Assembly (NCBI RefSeq): GCF_900155965.1
Contig: NZ_FTMG01000012.1
Coordinates: forward strand, 124,001 to 188,000
Direction: 5' to 3'
DNA length: 64,000 nt
From: Mucilaginibacter lappiensis
Lineage (GTDB): Bacteria; Bacteroidota; Bacteroidia; Sphingobacteriales; Sphingobacteriaceae
The notes beneath the pieces are model-generated. The model saw only the letters and a list, made by a program, of their open reading frames with translations. It was not told the origin of the DNA and ran no database searches. Shown here in pieces: positions 1-9,132 of the stretch (position 1 is the stretch's first letter; every line of letters begins with the position of its first letter). The position numbers were made by a program, and so were the translations under genes.

Positions 1-495
1 CCCGAACAGGATATCAACGAGGTTGCCATCAGCTCTACCCGTATCCGTAACGCGTTATTAAATGGCGAAATAGAACTGGCCAATTCCTTCCTGGGGTATC
101 CCTTCTTCATCACCGGTACCGTGATCCGCGGCGACCAGATTGGCAGGCAATTAGGGTATCCTACAGCCAATATCGTGGTTGAAGAAAAATACAAGCTTAT
201 TCCGGCCGATGGAATTTTTGCCGTAACAGTAACCGTTGCGGGCAATCAGTATAAAGGTATGGCTTATATTGGCAGCCGACCAACGGTAAATGGCCTTACC
301 AGGAACATCGAGGTAAACATTTTTGATTTTGACCAGGATATCTATAATCAGGTTATCAGGATGGAGTTCCTCCATTATGTACGCGGTGATATCAAATTTG
401 CCTCCCTTGATGAACTTAAAGTACAGTTGGCAAAAGATAAGGAAGATGTGCTGGCGTTGAGCCCCACCCAACCCTCCCCGGAAGGGAGGGCTTAA
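1..495 (+). CDS. ribF: Bifunctional riboflavin kinase/FAD synthetase, C-terminal part (5' end outside window)
   Basis: The frame is open from base 1 to a stop at 493-495, giving 164 residues of the C-terminal half. RibF phosphorylates riboflavin to FMN and adenylylates FMN to FAD in the cytoplasm. The first residues carry the end of the FAD-synthetase half (ISSTRIRNALLNG). They run into the riboflavin-kinase barrel, with its GYPTANI signature at about window residues 54-60 and the GMAYIGSRPTV segment later. A GTG at 121 is an internal codon, not a start. The last dozen codons (ALSPTQPSPEGRA) are encoded by the left end of a dispersed palindromic repeat, so the natural C-terminus appears to have been replaced or extended by repeat DNA. 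Confident in family; the upstream part cannot be seen. Confidence 0.93.
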   Translation, partial: PEQDINEVAISSTRIRNALLNGEIELANSFLGYPFFITGTVIRGDQIGRQLGYPTANIVVEEKYKLIPADGIFAVTVTVAGNQYKGMAYIGSRPTVNGLTRNIEVNIFDFDQDIYNQVIRMEFLHYVRGDIKFASLDELKVQLAKDKEDVLALSPTQPSPEGRA

Positions 496-541
496 AGATA
501 TTTCTCAAAAGCCTCCCCTTCCGGGGGAGATTTAGAGGGCG
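461..541. repeat. Dispersed palindromic repeat, family A, copy 1
   Basis: This copy reads CCCCACCCAACCCTCCCCGG, a short spacer, then CTCCCCTTCCGGGGGAGA and TTTAGAGGG. The two GC-rich halves can each fold on CCGG-centred stems. Other copies lie at 3955-4046 (same orientation) and at 33042-33126 and 36247-36330 (inverted). The left end overlaps the 3' end of ribF. Confidence 0.85.
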
Positions 542-644
542 CTTTCACGTTATTTTCAACTAAAATTGTACCTTTACCTGTCAATATGACTCAGTCAGTT
601 GCCTTGGCGCAATTGTTGAGTTTGTTCGATTATATCAAAATAAT

Positions 645-3600
645 ATGTTAGATTTTATCAGTAAGCTTTTTGGAAGCAAATCAGAACGGGATGTAAAAGC
701 AATACAGCCTATAGTTGAAAAAATTAAGGCTGAATTTGCAAAACTCGACAACATCAGTAATGATGAGCTTAGAGCTAAAACCATAGATTTTAAAGAAACC
801 ATAGCCCAGGGCCTTTCGGGCATCGATAGCGAGATACAAGCTATTAAAGATCGCACTGAGAATGAGCTGGATATGGATGTAAGTGAAAAAGTGGAGCTTT
901 ATACCCAGTTGGACAAACTGGAAAAAGACCGCAATAAAGAGCTGGAAGATATATTGTTAAATATACTGCCCGAAGCATTTGCGGTTGTAAAAGAAACTGC
1001 CCGCCGCTTTGCCGGTAATAAAACTATTGAAGTTACTGCCACCCAGTTTGATCGTGAACTGGCGGCACGCAAAAATAATGTGATCATCAAAGGCGATCAG
1101 GCTATACACCACAATACCTGGCTTGCCGCCGGTAATGAGGTTACCTGGGATATGGTACACTATGATGTACAGCTGATTGGTGGTATTGTACTGCACCAGG
1201 GCAAAATATCAGAAATGGCCACGGGTGAAGGTAAAACGCTGGTAGCCACGCTGCCTGCGTATTTGAATGCGCTGGCTGGTCAGGGTGTGCACATCGTAAC
1301 GGTGAATGATTACCTGGCCCGTCGTGATAGTGAGTGGATGGGGCCCTTGTATGAGTTCCATGGCTTATCGGTTGATTGTATTGATAAACATGAGCCAAAT
1401 TCTGATGAGCGTCGCCAGGCTTATTTATCAGATATTACTTTTGGTACCAACAACGAATTTGGGTTTGATTACCTGCGTGACAATATGACACGTAGCCCGG
1501 AAGAACTGGTACAACGTAAATCACATTACGCAATGGTGGATGAGGTCGATTCAGTATTAATTGATGATGCCCGTACACCTTTAATTATATCTGGCCCAAT
1601 TCCACGTGGCGATGAGCACGAGTTTTATGAGCTTAAACCACGCATTGAACGTTTGGTTAACGCGCAGAAAGCCTATGTGAACGGCGTATTGAACGAAGCT
1701 AAAAAGGCCATTAATGAAGGCAATACCGATGTTGATGGTGGTGGTTTGGCTTTATTACGCGCTTTTAGAGGTTTGCCAAAAAGCAAGGCTTTGATTAAAT
1801 TTTTGAGCGAAGGCGGTAACCGGACAATTTTGCAGAAAGTGGAAAACCACTACATGCAGGATCAGGGTAAAGATATGCCAAAGGTTGACTCGGAGCTTTT
1901 CTTTGTGATCGACGAAAAAAATAACCAGGTTGAACTAGCCGAAAAAGGTATCGAACTGATCACCTCATCTGGCGAAGATCCTCATTTCTTCGTGATGCCT
2001 GATGTAGGCACCGAAATTGCCGAGATCGAAAAATCAAGCCTGGCTCCCGAAGAAAAAATTGCCCGCAAGGATGAGCTGATGCGCGATTTCTCTATCAAAT
2101 CTGAGCGTATCCACTCGGTTAACCAGTTATTGAAAGCTTATACCCTGTTTGAAAAAGATACAGAGTATATCCTGGACGAAGGCAAGGTGAAAATTGTGGA
2201 TGAGCAAACCGGTCGTGTATTAGACGGTCGCCGTTACTCTGATGGCTTACACCAGGCTATTGAAGCAAAAGAAAACGTAAAGGTGGAGGATGCTACACAA
2301 ACATTTGCAACCATCACCCTGCAAAACTACTTCCGTATGTACCACAAACTTTGCGGTATGACGGGTACTGCCGTTACAGAAGCGGGTGAGTTTTGGGAAA
2401 TATACAAACTGGATGTAGTAGAGATACCAACCAATACCCCGGCAAGTCGTGCAGACAGGCAGGATTTGGTGTACCGTACCATCCGTGAAAAATATAATGC
2501 TGTTGCCGATGAGATCGTGAAGCTGACAGAGGCCGGTCGCCCAGTACTGGTAGGTACTACATCGGTTGAAATTTCGGAGTTACTAAGCCGTATGCTGAAA
2601 CTGCGCGGTATTAAACATAACGTACTGAATGCCAAAATGCACCAGAAAGAAGCCGATATTGTGGCCGAAGCCGGTAAAACAAGTACAGTGACCATTGCCA
2701 CTAACATGGCTGGTCGTGGTACGGATATTAAACTGGGTGCGGGTGTTAAAGACGCGGGTGGTTTGGCCATTGTAGGTACAGAGCGCCATGAGTCGCGCCG
2801 TGTGGACAGGCAGTTGCGTGGTCGTGCCGGTCGTCAGGGTGACCCAGGTTCATCACAGTTCTTTGTGTCGTTAGAGGATAACCTGATGCGTTTATTCGGA
2901 TCAGAGCGTATCTCTAACCTGATGGTACGTATGGGTATTGAAGAGGGTGAAGTAATTCAGCACTCCATGATATCTAAATCTATAGAACGTGCACAGAAAA
3001 AGGTAGAGGAAAACAACTTTGGTATCCGTAAACGTTTGCTGGAGTATGATGATGTGATGAACTCACAACGTACGGTGATCTATACCAAACGTAAAAATGC
3101 CCTGTTTGGCGAACGTTTAGATGTTGACTTGAGCAATACCATATTTGATGTGGTTGAAGATATTGTGACCGAGTATAAAGAAGCAAACAACTACGAAGGC
3201 TTTACGCTGGAAGTGATCCGTTTGTTCTCGGTTGATATTGAGCTGGATATTGAAGAGTTTGCAGCGAAAAATATTACAGCCCTTACCGACAGGACATTCC
3301 ATACGGTAATGGACTTTTACAAACGCAAACAAGAAGCGGTAGCTCAACAGGCTTTCCCGGTACTGAAAGATGTATATGATACCCGCGGTCAGTATGTGGA
3401 GAATATTGTGGTTCCGTTTAGTGATGGTATCCACGGCATACAGGTTTCTGTACCATTGAAAAAAGCGGTAGAGAACCATGGGGTAGAAGTGTTTAAATCT
3501 TTTGAAAAGAACGTAACCCTTTACCTGATTGATGATGCCTGGAAAGAGCATTTGCGCGAGATGGATGAGTTAAAACAATCTGTACAGAACGCGGTTTATG

Positions 3601-3953
3601 AGCAAAAGGACCCACTGCTGGTTTACAAGTTTGAAGCTTTTGAACTGTTTAGAGGGATGTTGGCCAATGTGAATAAAGAGATCGTGAGCTTCCTGTTCAG
3701 AGGAGGTATCCCGGTTCAGCAACAGCCAGATGAGATCAAAGAAGCCAGACCGGAACCCAAGCTTGATCTGCGTAAAATGAAAACCACCAAAGCCGAGCTG
3801 GTAAGCGAAAGCAATGGCATACCGATGGATGATTTTCGCGAACAGCAGAAAGCCACCCCGGTTAGGGTTGAAAACAAGATTGGCCGTAATGACCCTTGTC
3901 CTTGCGGAAGCGGTAAAAAATATAAAAACTGCCACGGCGTAGGGCAGAATTAA
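645..3953 (+). CDS. secA: Preprotein translocase ATPase SecA
   Basis: SecA is the motor of the general secretion pathway; it binds SecYEG at the inner membrane and drives unfolded preproteins across by ATP hydrolysis. The 1102-residue product is longer than the E. coli protein (901), as is usual in Bacteroidota, with extra sequence within the preprotein-binding/NBD1 region. Visible motifs: Walker A ATGEGKT at residues 192-198, DEVD at 299-302 followed by SVLIDDARTPLIISG, and the NBD2 motif MAGRGTDI at 688-695. The C-terminus carries a SEC-C zinc site with C1085, C1087, C1096 and H1097. The ATG at 645 begins MLDFISKLFGS, a normal SecA start. A family A repeat begins two bases after the stop. 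Confidence 0.98.
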   Translation: MLDFISKLFGSKSERDVKAIQPIVEKIKAEFAKLDNISNDELRAKTIDFKETIAQGLSGIDSEIQAIKDRTENELDMDVSEKVELYTQLDKLEKDRNKELEDILLNILPEAFAVVKETARRFAGNKTIEVTATQFDRELAARKNNVIIKGDQAIHHNTWLAAGNEVTWDMVHYDVQLIGGIVLHQGKISEMATGEGKTLVATLPAYLNALAGQGVHIVTVNDYLARRDSEWMGPLYEFHGLSVDCIDKHEPNSDERRQAYLSDITFGTNNEFGFDYLRDNMTRSPEELVQRKSHYAMVDEVDSVLIDDARTPLIISGPIPRGDEHEFYELKPRIERLVNAQKAYVNGVLNEAKKAINEGNTDVDGGGLALLRAFRGLPKSKALIKFLSEGGNRTILQKVENHYMQDQGKDMPKVDSELFFVIDEKNNQVELAEKGIELITSSGEDPHFFVMPDVGTEIAEIEKSSLAPEEKIARKDELMRDFSIKSERIHSVNQLLKAYTLFEKDTEYILDEGKVKIVDEQTGRVLDGRRYSDGLHQAIEAKENVKVEDATQTFATITLQNYFRMYHKLCGMTGTAVTEAGEFWEIYKLDVVEIPTNTPASRADRQDLVYRTIREKYNAVADEIVKLTEAGRPVLVGTTSVEISELLSRMLKLRGIKHNVLNAKMHQKEADIVAEAGKTSTVTIATNMAGRGTDIKLGAGVKDAGGLAIVGTERHESRRVDRQLRGRAGRQGDPGSSQFFVSLEDNLMRLFGSERISNLMVRMGIEEGEVIQHSMISKSIERAQKKVEENNFGIRKRLLEYDDVMNSQRTVIYTKRKNALFGERLDVDLSNTIFDVVEDIVTEYKEANNYEGFTLEVIRLFSVDIELDIEEFAAKNITALTDRTFHTVMDFYKRKQEAVAQQAFPVLKDVYDTRGQYVENIVVPFSDGIHGIQVSVPLKKAVENHGVEVFKSFEKNVTLYLIDDAWKEHLREMDELKQSVQNAVYEQKDPLLVYKFEAFELFRGMLANVNKEIVSFLFRGGIPVQQQPDEIKEARPEPKLDLRKMKTTKAELVSESNGIPMDDFREQQKATPVRVENKIGRNDPCPCGSGKKYKNCHGVGQN

Positions 3954-3954
3954 C

Positions 3955-4046
3955 GGCCCCACCCAACCCTCTCCGGGAGGGAGGGCTTATAAACAACAAA
4001 ATAAAAACAAAAAGTCTCCCCTTCCGGGGGAGATTTAGAGGGGGCT
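3955..4046. repeat. Dispersed palindromic repeat, family A, copy 2
   Basis: Same two-module layout as the copy at 461-541 (CCCCACCCAACCCTCTCCGG ... CTCCCCTTCCGGGGGAGA), with a longer AT-rich spacer. It fills the gap between secA and the SPOR gene. It may act as a transcription-termination or mRNA-end hairpin for secA; this is inferred from position. Confidence 0.85.
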
Positions 4047-4053
4047 ATACCAA

Positions 4054-4515
4054 ATGAAAAAAGCAGTATTTGATCATCAAGCTAAACCAGCCTTCATCAA
4101 ATACTGCTTTTTTTTTGTGCTGATCATAGTGTCGACCCCAATTTTTGCACAGCAAGCACGAGGCAAGGTTGAGGTGGTTAGAGACCCCCTTGTAGATACG
4201 CTGATAGCCAAACGTTATGAAATGAGTAGCGCCAGCGGTATTCCTGTCGCCTTTTCATCTTATGGTTATAGGGTACAGTTCTTTAGTGGATCAAACCGCA
4301 AGGATGCGTACAATGCCCAGGCCAGGCTGCAAAGCGAATACCCGGAGCTGCGCACTTACATCATTTATAACGAACCCAATTTTAAAGTGCGTGCCGGCGA
4401 TTTCCGGACCCGCCTGGAAGCTCAGAAGCTAATGCAGGACCTACGGGCTTCCTTCCCGAGCCTGTTCATCATCTCAGAAAAAATAAATCTACCCAAAACG
4501 GATACCAATGATTAA
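4054..4515 (+). CDS. Exported SPOR-domain protein
   Basis: A 153-residue protein with an N-terminal hydrophobic segment (CFFFVLIIVSTPIFAQQ, residues about 18-34) ending in an Ala-Gln cleavage-like site, so export to the periplasm is predicted. Residues about 70-145 look like a SPOR domain: YRVQFFSGSNRKDAYNAQ, then an F-K-V-R-A-G-D-F motif and a second helix (RLEAQKLMQDLRASF). SPOR domains bind denuded peptidoglycan glycans. The gene overlaps the next one by 8 bases (4508-4515), so the two are probably translationally coupled, although an amidohydrolase is not an obvious functional partner. Confidence 0.85.
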   Translation: MKKAVFDHQAKPAFIKYCFFFVLIIVSTPIFAQQARGKVEVVRDPLVDTLIAKRYEMSSASGIPVAFSSYGYRVQFFSGSNRKDAYNAQARLQSEYPELRTYIIYNEPNFKVRAGDFRTRLEAQKLMQDLRASFPSLFIISEKINLPKTDTND

Positions 4516-5692
4516 AGAACAAATACAGGAATTATCCCACAAAATATTTAACGATGTGGTGGCTAATCGCCGCCATTTGCATACCAATCCTGAGCTATCG
4601 TTTCACGAACAAAAAACATCAGCTTTTGTAGCCGGCAAGTTAGACGAGCTGGGTTTAACTTACGAAAAAATGGCCGATACAGGCCTGGTAGCTTTAATCA
4701 AAGGCGATTTACCATCTGATAAGGTAGTAGCTCTTCGTGCTGATATGGACGCGCTGCCTATCATTGAAGCTAATGATGTACCCTACAAATCGCAGAACGT
4801 TGGCGTCATGCACGCTTGCGGTCATGATGCGCATACCTCATCATTATTAGGCACAGCCCGTATATTAACCGAGCTCAAAAGTCAGTTCGCGGGTACAGTA
4901 AAGCTGATATTTCAACCCGCCGAAGAGAAGCTACCTGGGGGAGCCAGCCTCATGATCAAAGAAGGGGTGTTGGAAAACCCTAAACCACAGGCTGTATTGG
5001 GGCAACATGTAATGCCGCTGATTGACGCCGGTAAGGTAGGTTTCAGGGCAGGTAAATACATGGCTTCAACCGATGAACTTTATGTTACCGTGAAGGGTAA
5101 AGGTGGCCACGGTGCACAACCACAACAAAACATCGATCCGGTAATTATTACCGCTCATATATTAACCGCGTTACAACAGGTAGTAAGTCGTTTTGCCGAT
5201 CCAAAAAGTCCTTCGGTATTATCATTTGGTAAGGTGATTGCCAATGGAGCCACCAATGTGATCCCGAACGAGGTTTATTTGGAAGGTACCTTCCGCACCA
5301 TGGACGAACAATGGCGCGGAGAAGCCCACAAACGCATGAAAAAAATGGCCGAAGGTATTGCCGAAAGTATGGGCGGCAGCTGTGATTTTAATATTATGCG
5401 CGGTTACCCTTTCCTGATCAACGAAGAAGTGCTAACCGCCGCAACCCGTGGGCATGCCGAAGATTACCTTGGTAAAGAAAATGTGCTGGACCTGGACATC
5501 TGGATGGCCGCCGAAGATTTCGCTTACTACTCGCAAGTGGCCGATAGCTGTTTCTATCGCTTGGGTACCCGTAACGAAAGCAGGGGTATTACCTCGTCGG
5601 TACATACACCAACCTTTGATGTGGAAGAGGACGCGTTTAAGATCAGTACCGGTTTGATGGCTTATCTGGCTATTAAACAACTGGGGAATTAG
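4508..5692 (+). CDS. M20 family amidohydrolase (N-acyl-amino-acid hydrolase type)
   Basis: Predicted zinc peptidase-like amidohydrolase of the M20D/hippurate-hydrolase group, which removes acyl groups from amino acids or related amides in the cytoplasm. Metal-binding motifs are visible: DMDALP near residue 80, HACGHDAH at 102-109 (C104 and H106 are typical metal ligands), the PAEE pair E139-E140, and QHV with H167. The central GGHGAQP segment belongs to the lid/dimerisation domain, and a late AAEDFAYY supplies another ligand region. The length of 394 residues is normal. The start overlaps the SPOR gene. The substrate cannot be told from sequence. Confidence 0.92.
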   Translation: MIKEQIQELSHKIFNDVVANRRHLHTNPELSFHEQKTSAFVAGKLDELGLTYEKMADTGLVALIKGDLPSDKVVALRADMDALPIIEANDVPYKSQNVGVMHACGHDAHTSSLLGTARILTELKSQFAGTVKLIFQPAEEKLPGGASLMIKEGVLENPKPQAVLGQHVMPLIDAGKVGFRAGKYMASTDELYVTVKGKGGHGAQPQQNIDPVIITAHILTALQQVVSRFADPKSPSVLSFGKVIANGATNVIPNEVYLEGTFRTMDEQWRGEAHKRMKKMAEGIAESMGGSCDFNIMRGYPFLINEEVLTAATRGHAEDYLGKENVLDLDIWMAAEDFAYYSQVADSCFYRLGTRNESRGITSSVHTPTFDVEEDAFKISTGLMAYLAIKQLGN

Positions 5693-5702
5693 AGGAGGGC
5701 TA

Positions 5703-5790
5703 ATAGACCATAGTCCATGGACCATGGTTCTGTTTAAGAATCCAAATTAATCGAGAGATACCATGGTCTATGGACTATTGACCATCGACC
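5703..5790. repeat. Word-based inverted repeat between genes (theme CCATGGTCTATGGAC)
   Basis: The left arm (5703-5727) and the right arm (5761-5785) are near-perfect reverse complements. Each arm is itself made of repeats of a CCATGG/TAGACCAT word. The RNA would fold into a hairpin with a stem of about 25 bp and a loop of about 33 nt on either strand. It is one of many such gap-specific palindromes in the window. Confidence 0.75.
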
Positions 5791-5799
5791 AAAATACCT

Positions 5800-6726
5800 A
5801 TGAAAAAACTTCTGCTATTATTATTTTTCTGTACCATAGTGTCTGCATCTTTCGCGCAGCAGATCAAGCGTTTTAATCCGGATACTATACGTACCATTGT
5901 GATTGATTCGTTGGTTGATATCAAATCACACAAGTTAAACGCGCAGGATTTTATTGATGCTGTACTGGCCGATACCAGCTTTTACAAGGCCTTTCAAAAC
6001 ATGAAACGCTACGGGTTTACTGCCGAGAACCGCATTTTTACCTACGATAAAAAGAATAAGGTTGATGGTAAAATCTACCGCAAGATCATCCACAGCAATG
6101 CAGCTGGCAAGCACCGAATGGAATATGTAGCCAAAACCGATAGCGGCAACATGTTTAAAAAGAACGGTAAGTACCAGCTATATACCGTGGAGATGTTTGA
6201 CTATATTTTCATGAACGCTTACAATTCCGACTTTACCAAGGGTGATGCCCTACCTGGTTCAGGAGGTAAAAATGAATCCTATAAAGACAAGTTGAAGACG
6301 CTCATCTTCACGCCTGGACGCAGGGTAAAAGGTATTCCTTTCATCAGCAGCAAAACCGAAATATTCGCGGGCGATATGCGCGGCTATTATTACTATGAAT
6401 TTGCGCGTGGCAAGTACCTGGATACTATCCCGGTTTATCGTTTCAGGGTGCGGTGCAAGCCCAGCACATCAGACGGTGATACCATGATTAAAGAAATGAC
6501 CACCATATTTGATGAGCGTACCTTCCAGATTCTGGGCCGCTATATTGATATGAAATTCAGCAATATGTTTGTTGATTTTAATGTGCAGATGAACATCGAA
6601 CTCAATAATTTTGGTGGCGAGCTGCTACCTACTAAAATAACCTACCAGGGCAACTGGAATATCCCATTCCACAAAGAAGAGCGGGCCAGCTTTTTAATTG
6701 TGCACAAGGATTACAAAAAGGAATAA
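5800..6726 (+). CDS. Exported protein of unknown function
   Basis: A 308-residue protein with a clear signal peptide (MKKLLLLLFFCTIVSASFAQQ; cleavage near residue 19-20), so it is probably periplasmic or outer-membrane associated. The mature part is rich in aromatic and charged residues arranged as alternating beta strands (for example GYYYYEFARGKYLDT and YRFRVRCKP). This resembles lipocalin/LolA-like or outer-membrane-lipoprotein sorting folds, although no family motif is certain. It stands alone between an inverted-repeat gap and a convergent AraC-type regulator whose stop lies 4 bases away. Probably a conserved Bacteroidota hypothetical protein; function not recognised. Confidence 0.7.
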   Translation: MKKLLLLLFFCTIVSASFAQQIKRFNPDTIRTIVIDSLVDIKSHKLNAQDFIDAVLADTSFYKAFQNMKRYGFTAENRIFTYDKKNKVDGKIYRKIIHSNAAGKHRMEYVAKTDSGNMFKKNGKYQLYTVEMFDYIFMNAYNSDFTKGDALPGSGGKNESYKDKLKTLIFTPGRRVKGIPFISSKTEIFAGDMRGYYYYEFARGKYLDTIPVYRFRVRCKPSTSDGDTMIKEMTTIFDERTFQILGRYIDMKFSNMFVDFNVQMNIELNNFGGELLPTKITYQGNWNIPFHKEERASFLIVHKDYKKE

Positions 6727-6730
6727 GCCA

Positions 6731-7738
6731 TCAATTATAATTCTTCTGATAAATGGCCGGGGTAATTCCTGTCCACCGTTTAAAGGTACGGGTGAAGGCG
6801 CTTAGCTCATTATACCCGAGCATGTAGGATATTTCTTTAACCGGATAGGAGCCCGCCTTTAAATAATTAATGGCTAATGATTTGCGAACCTCATCGGCTA
6901 CCTGTTGAAAGTTAATACCTTCTTCTTTAAGCTTCCGCTGCAAAGTCCGCGCGCTGATATTAAAGTTGGCTGCGATATCCTCCAGTGATACGATACCCAG
7001 GTAAGAGTTGGCCAGCAAATAATTATGGATGCGAGTTTTTAGCATTTGCTTTTCGGCCAGCGTATCTTTTAATGGACTTACCTTTTGCAGCAGGATATGC
7101 TGCAGTTCGTAATTGGCGGTAATGATTTGCTCATTCCAATATTTTTTGTCCAAGGTGATGGTGTTGGTAGTGGTATTCATCATGGGTTTACAACGCATCA
7201 CACGTTCATATTCGGCTATGTTATCAATTGACCTGCCGTAGCTAACAGCCCGCGGACTTATCTTCTTCATCATCAACCCATCCAGTTCATGCACCACAAA
7301 AACCATGAGCAGGTCAAGTGTTTGTACGGATGTGGTAGAATTTTGCCAATCAGGCGTTGTTGGAACAAACTCTACCGAAAAGGAATCGTCACTTTGCCTT
7401 ACTTCTAAAGTAAAGGCTGTAGTTATTAAATGAGTTAAAGACGCGGCAATAGTTAAAGCGCTGCCAACAGTTTCACTGCTCTTAATGATCTCGCCAACAA
7501 TGCCTAGCGCCGATAATTGCAACGACTCCCCAAAGTGCAGACCAAACAAGGTATCCTTACTTAAATGAATAGCATTGAGCCACAGATCGCCCACTTGTTT
7601 GGGGGTAAGCGGCTGTTTGTCAGTTTGCAGCTGGGCTACGGGGATGTTTGATAAACGGCACAGCATTTCGGGCGACAGGTCGCGCTGTACAGCGTAGGCT
7701 AGTAAACTTATGGTTAGTTTTTTAAGTTGATCTTCCAT
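6731..7738 (-). CDS. AraC-family transcription regulator with arabinose-binding-type N-terminal domain
   Basis: 335 residues. The N-terminal ~200 residues (LLAYAVQRDLSPEMLCRLSNIP ...) resemble the N-terminal domain of OruR/GadX-like AraC proteins. The C-terminal ~100 residues hold the double helix-turn-helix: SLEDIAANFNISARTLQRKL for the first, and PVKEISYMLGYNELSAFTRTFKRWTG for the second with its Y-x-E-x-S-x-F-x-R-x-F-K-x-W-x-G signature. It is divergent from the exported NTF2-like gene at 7885 across about 145 bp, which makes that gene the natural regulatory target. Effector unknown. Confidence 0.9.
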   Translation of the reverse strand: MEDQLKKLTISLLAYAVQRDLSPEMLCRLSNIPVAQLQTDKQPLTPKQVGDLWLNAIHLSKDTLFGLHFGESLQLSALGIVGEIIKSSETVGSALTIAASLTHLITTAFTLEVRQSDDSFSVEFVPTTPDWQNSTTSVQTLDLLMVFVVHELDGLMMKKISPRAVSYGRSIDNIAEYERVMRCKPMMNTTTNTITLDKKYWNEQIITANYELQHILLQKVSPLKDTLAEKQMLKTRIHNYLLANSYLGIVSLEDIAANFNISARTLQRKLKEEGINFQQVADEVRKSLAINYLKAGSYPVKEISYMLGYNELSAFTRTFKRWTGITPAIYQKNYN

Positions 7739-7884
7739 GATTTTTTGATTGCTGTACTAATGTACCTGTAGCAAATGATTTTGCCAAAAAATGGCGCAAT
7801 GTGGTAAGCGGATGTCGTGTAATGGTAAGTTATGAGTGGGATTTACGGGCGACCTTTGGTTTATCAAAAAGAAAGGAAAACACG

Positions 7885-8406
7885 ATGTCACTATTCAAAA
7901 CAAAGCATTTATCCATCAAACTTACCGGTGTGCTATGCCTGCTAGCCGCCACGGGATACAGCCAGGCACAATTAATCCATTCCATTCATCCAACAACAAC
8001 AAATAACATGAAAAACCAAGCGCAACAAGTAGTAACCGAATTTTTAAACGCCGTACAAGTAGCAGATATTGAACAATTAAACGCCCTATTACATCCCGAT
8101 GTAGAATGGAGCCAGCCAGGTAATAGTCGCATTTCAGGTATCAAACATTCCAGTAATGAGGTGTTTCAGATGGTTGGCAAAATGTTTGAGCTATCATCCA
8201 ATACTCTGAAGCTTACCGATATCAAATCTATTTGCGTTAGCGGTAACAAAGTAGCCTGTTTGCTGCACTGGAACGCTGCTCAGCCTGCTGGGGGCATTTT
8301 GGATGTAGATAATATTGATGTGTATACGGTAGAGAACGGCAAGATCATCAAAGTAGAAGTATTTACTGCCGATGAACCTAAAGAAGAAATGTTTTGGGGG
8401 GATTAA
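7885..8406 (+). CDS. Exported SnoaL/NTF2-like protein
   Basis: The ATG at 7885 is preferred over an upstream GTG at 7801. It is preceded by AGAAAGGAAA and begins a signal peptide (MSLFKTKHLSIKLTGVLC ... GYSQAQ), giving a 173-residue product. The mature domain (QQVVTEFLNAVQVADIEQLN, HPDVEWSQPG, DNIDVYTVENGKI) is typical of the SnoaL-like NTF2 fold, a small alpha+beta barrel used by ketosteroid isomerase-like enzymes and ligand-binding proteins. No catalytic residue can be assigned with confidence. It is divergent from the AraC regulator at 6731-7738 and is followed by a Rho-independent-type hairpin. Confidence 0.8.
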   Translation: MSLFKTKHLSIKLTGVLCLLAATGYSQAQLIHSIHPTTTNNMKNQAQQVVTEFLNAVQVADIEQLNALLHPDVEWSQPGNSRISGIKHSSNEVFQMVGKMFELSSNTLKLTDIKSICVSGNKVACLLHWNAAQPAGGILDVDNIDVYTVENGKIIKVEVFTADEPKEEMFWGD

Positions 8407-8432
8407 ATTCCTTATACCATTGGGTTATATGT

Positions 8433-8460
8433 AGAGACGCATCATATGTGTCTCTTTTTG
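8433..8460 (+). terminator. Rho-independent terminator
   Basis: A ten-base-pair hairpin (AGAGACGCAT / ATGTGTCTCT with one G-U pair) is followed directly by TTTTT. It sits 27 bases after the stop of the NTF2-like gene. Confidence 0.75.
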
Positions 8461-8540
8461 TTTTATACCTATAATGAGATGTTTAATTTCTGTTTAAAAT
8501 ACCTTATTTTTAAGATGAAAATCAGCTAACCGACACTACC

Positions 8541-9017
8541 ATGACCTTCAAGTTATTCATCAAAAACAAACGTACTATACTATATGGTGTAGCGTTGGCT
8601 GTGTTGCTGTTTTTATTAAAATGGCTCGAATTTCATTTTATTATTATCAATAACGCTTATGAAGTTTATATAGGTACCATAGCCGTATTGTTTACCTTGC
8701 TGGGTATCTGGCTTGCCCTAAAACTGACCAAACCTAAGGTACAAACCGTAGTTGTTGAAAAACAGGTTTATATTAATCATGACAGATCTGGTTTTTCTCC
8801 TGACCAGCGCGAACTGGAACGCCTTAACCTTAGCCGTCGTGAATTGGAGGTTCTGGAGTTGATGGCCGAGGGGCTAAGTAACCAGGAAATATCTGCACGT
8901 TTGTTTGTATCACTAAACACTATTAAAACGCATTCATCAAACCTGTTTGATAAAATGGATGTAAAACGCCGCACACAGGCTATTGAAATGGCTAAGAGAT
9001 TGTGCATTATACCTTAA
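8541..9017 (+). CDS. Membrane-tethered LuxR-type HTH regulator
   Basis: 158 residues. Two transmembrane helices occupy about residues 11-35 and 40-62, followed by a short basic/polar linker. A GerE/LuxR helix-turn-helix lies at about residues 93-155 (LSRRELEVLELMAEGLSNQEISARLFVSLNTIKTHSSNLFDKM, read in parts). There is no receiver, PAS or sensor domain, so the DNA-binding domain is apparently held at the inner membrane. Similar short two-TM LuxR proteins are known in Bacteroidota, but their signals are not established. The DUF4199 membrane protein 115 bp downstream is a plausible partner. Confidence 0.85.
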   Translation: MTFKLFIKNKRTILYGVALAVLLFLLKWLEFHFIIINNAYEVYIGTIAVLFTLLGIWLALKLTKPKVQTVVVEKQVYINHDRSGFSPDQRELERLNLSRRELEVLELMAEGLSNQEISARLFVSLNTIKTHSSNLFDKMDVKRRTQAIEMAKRLCIIP

Positions 9018-9132
9018 CGCTCTCATGCTTTGGTATGAAATGATGTTCTGTTCAGCAAAATCACCCAAAAGTATGACCGCAAAAATATTCTGATCGTGCA
9101 ATTTTGTCCTGTAGATCATTAAAATAAACATC

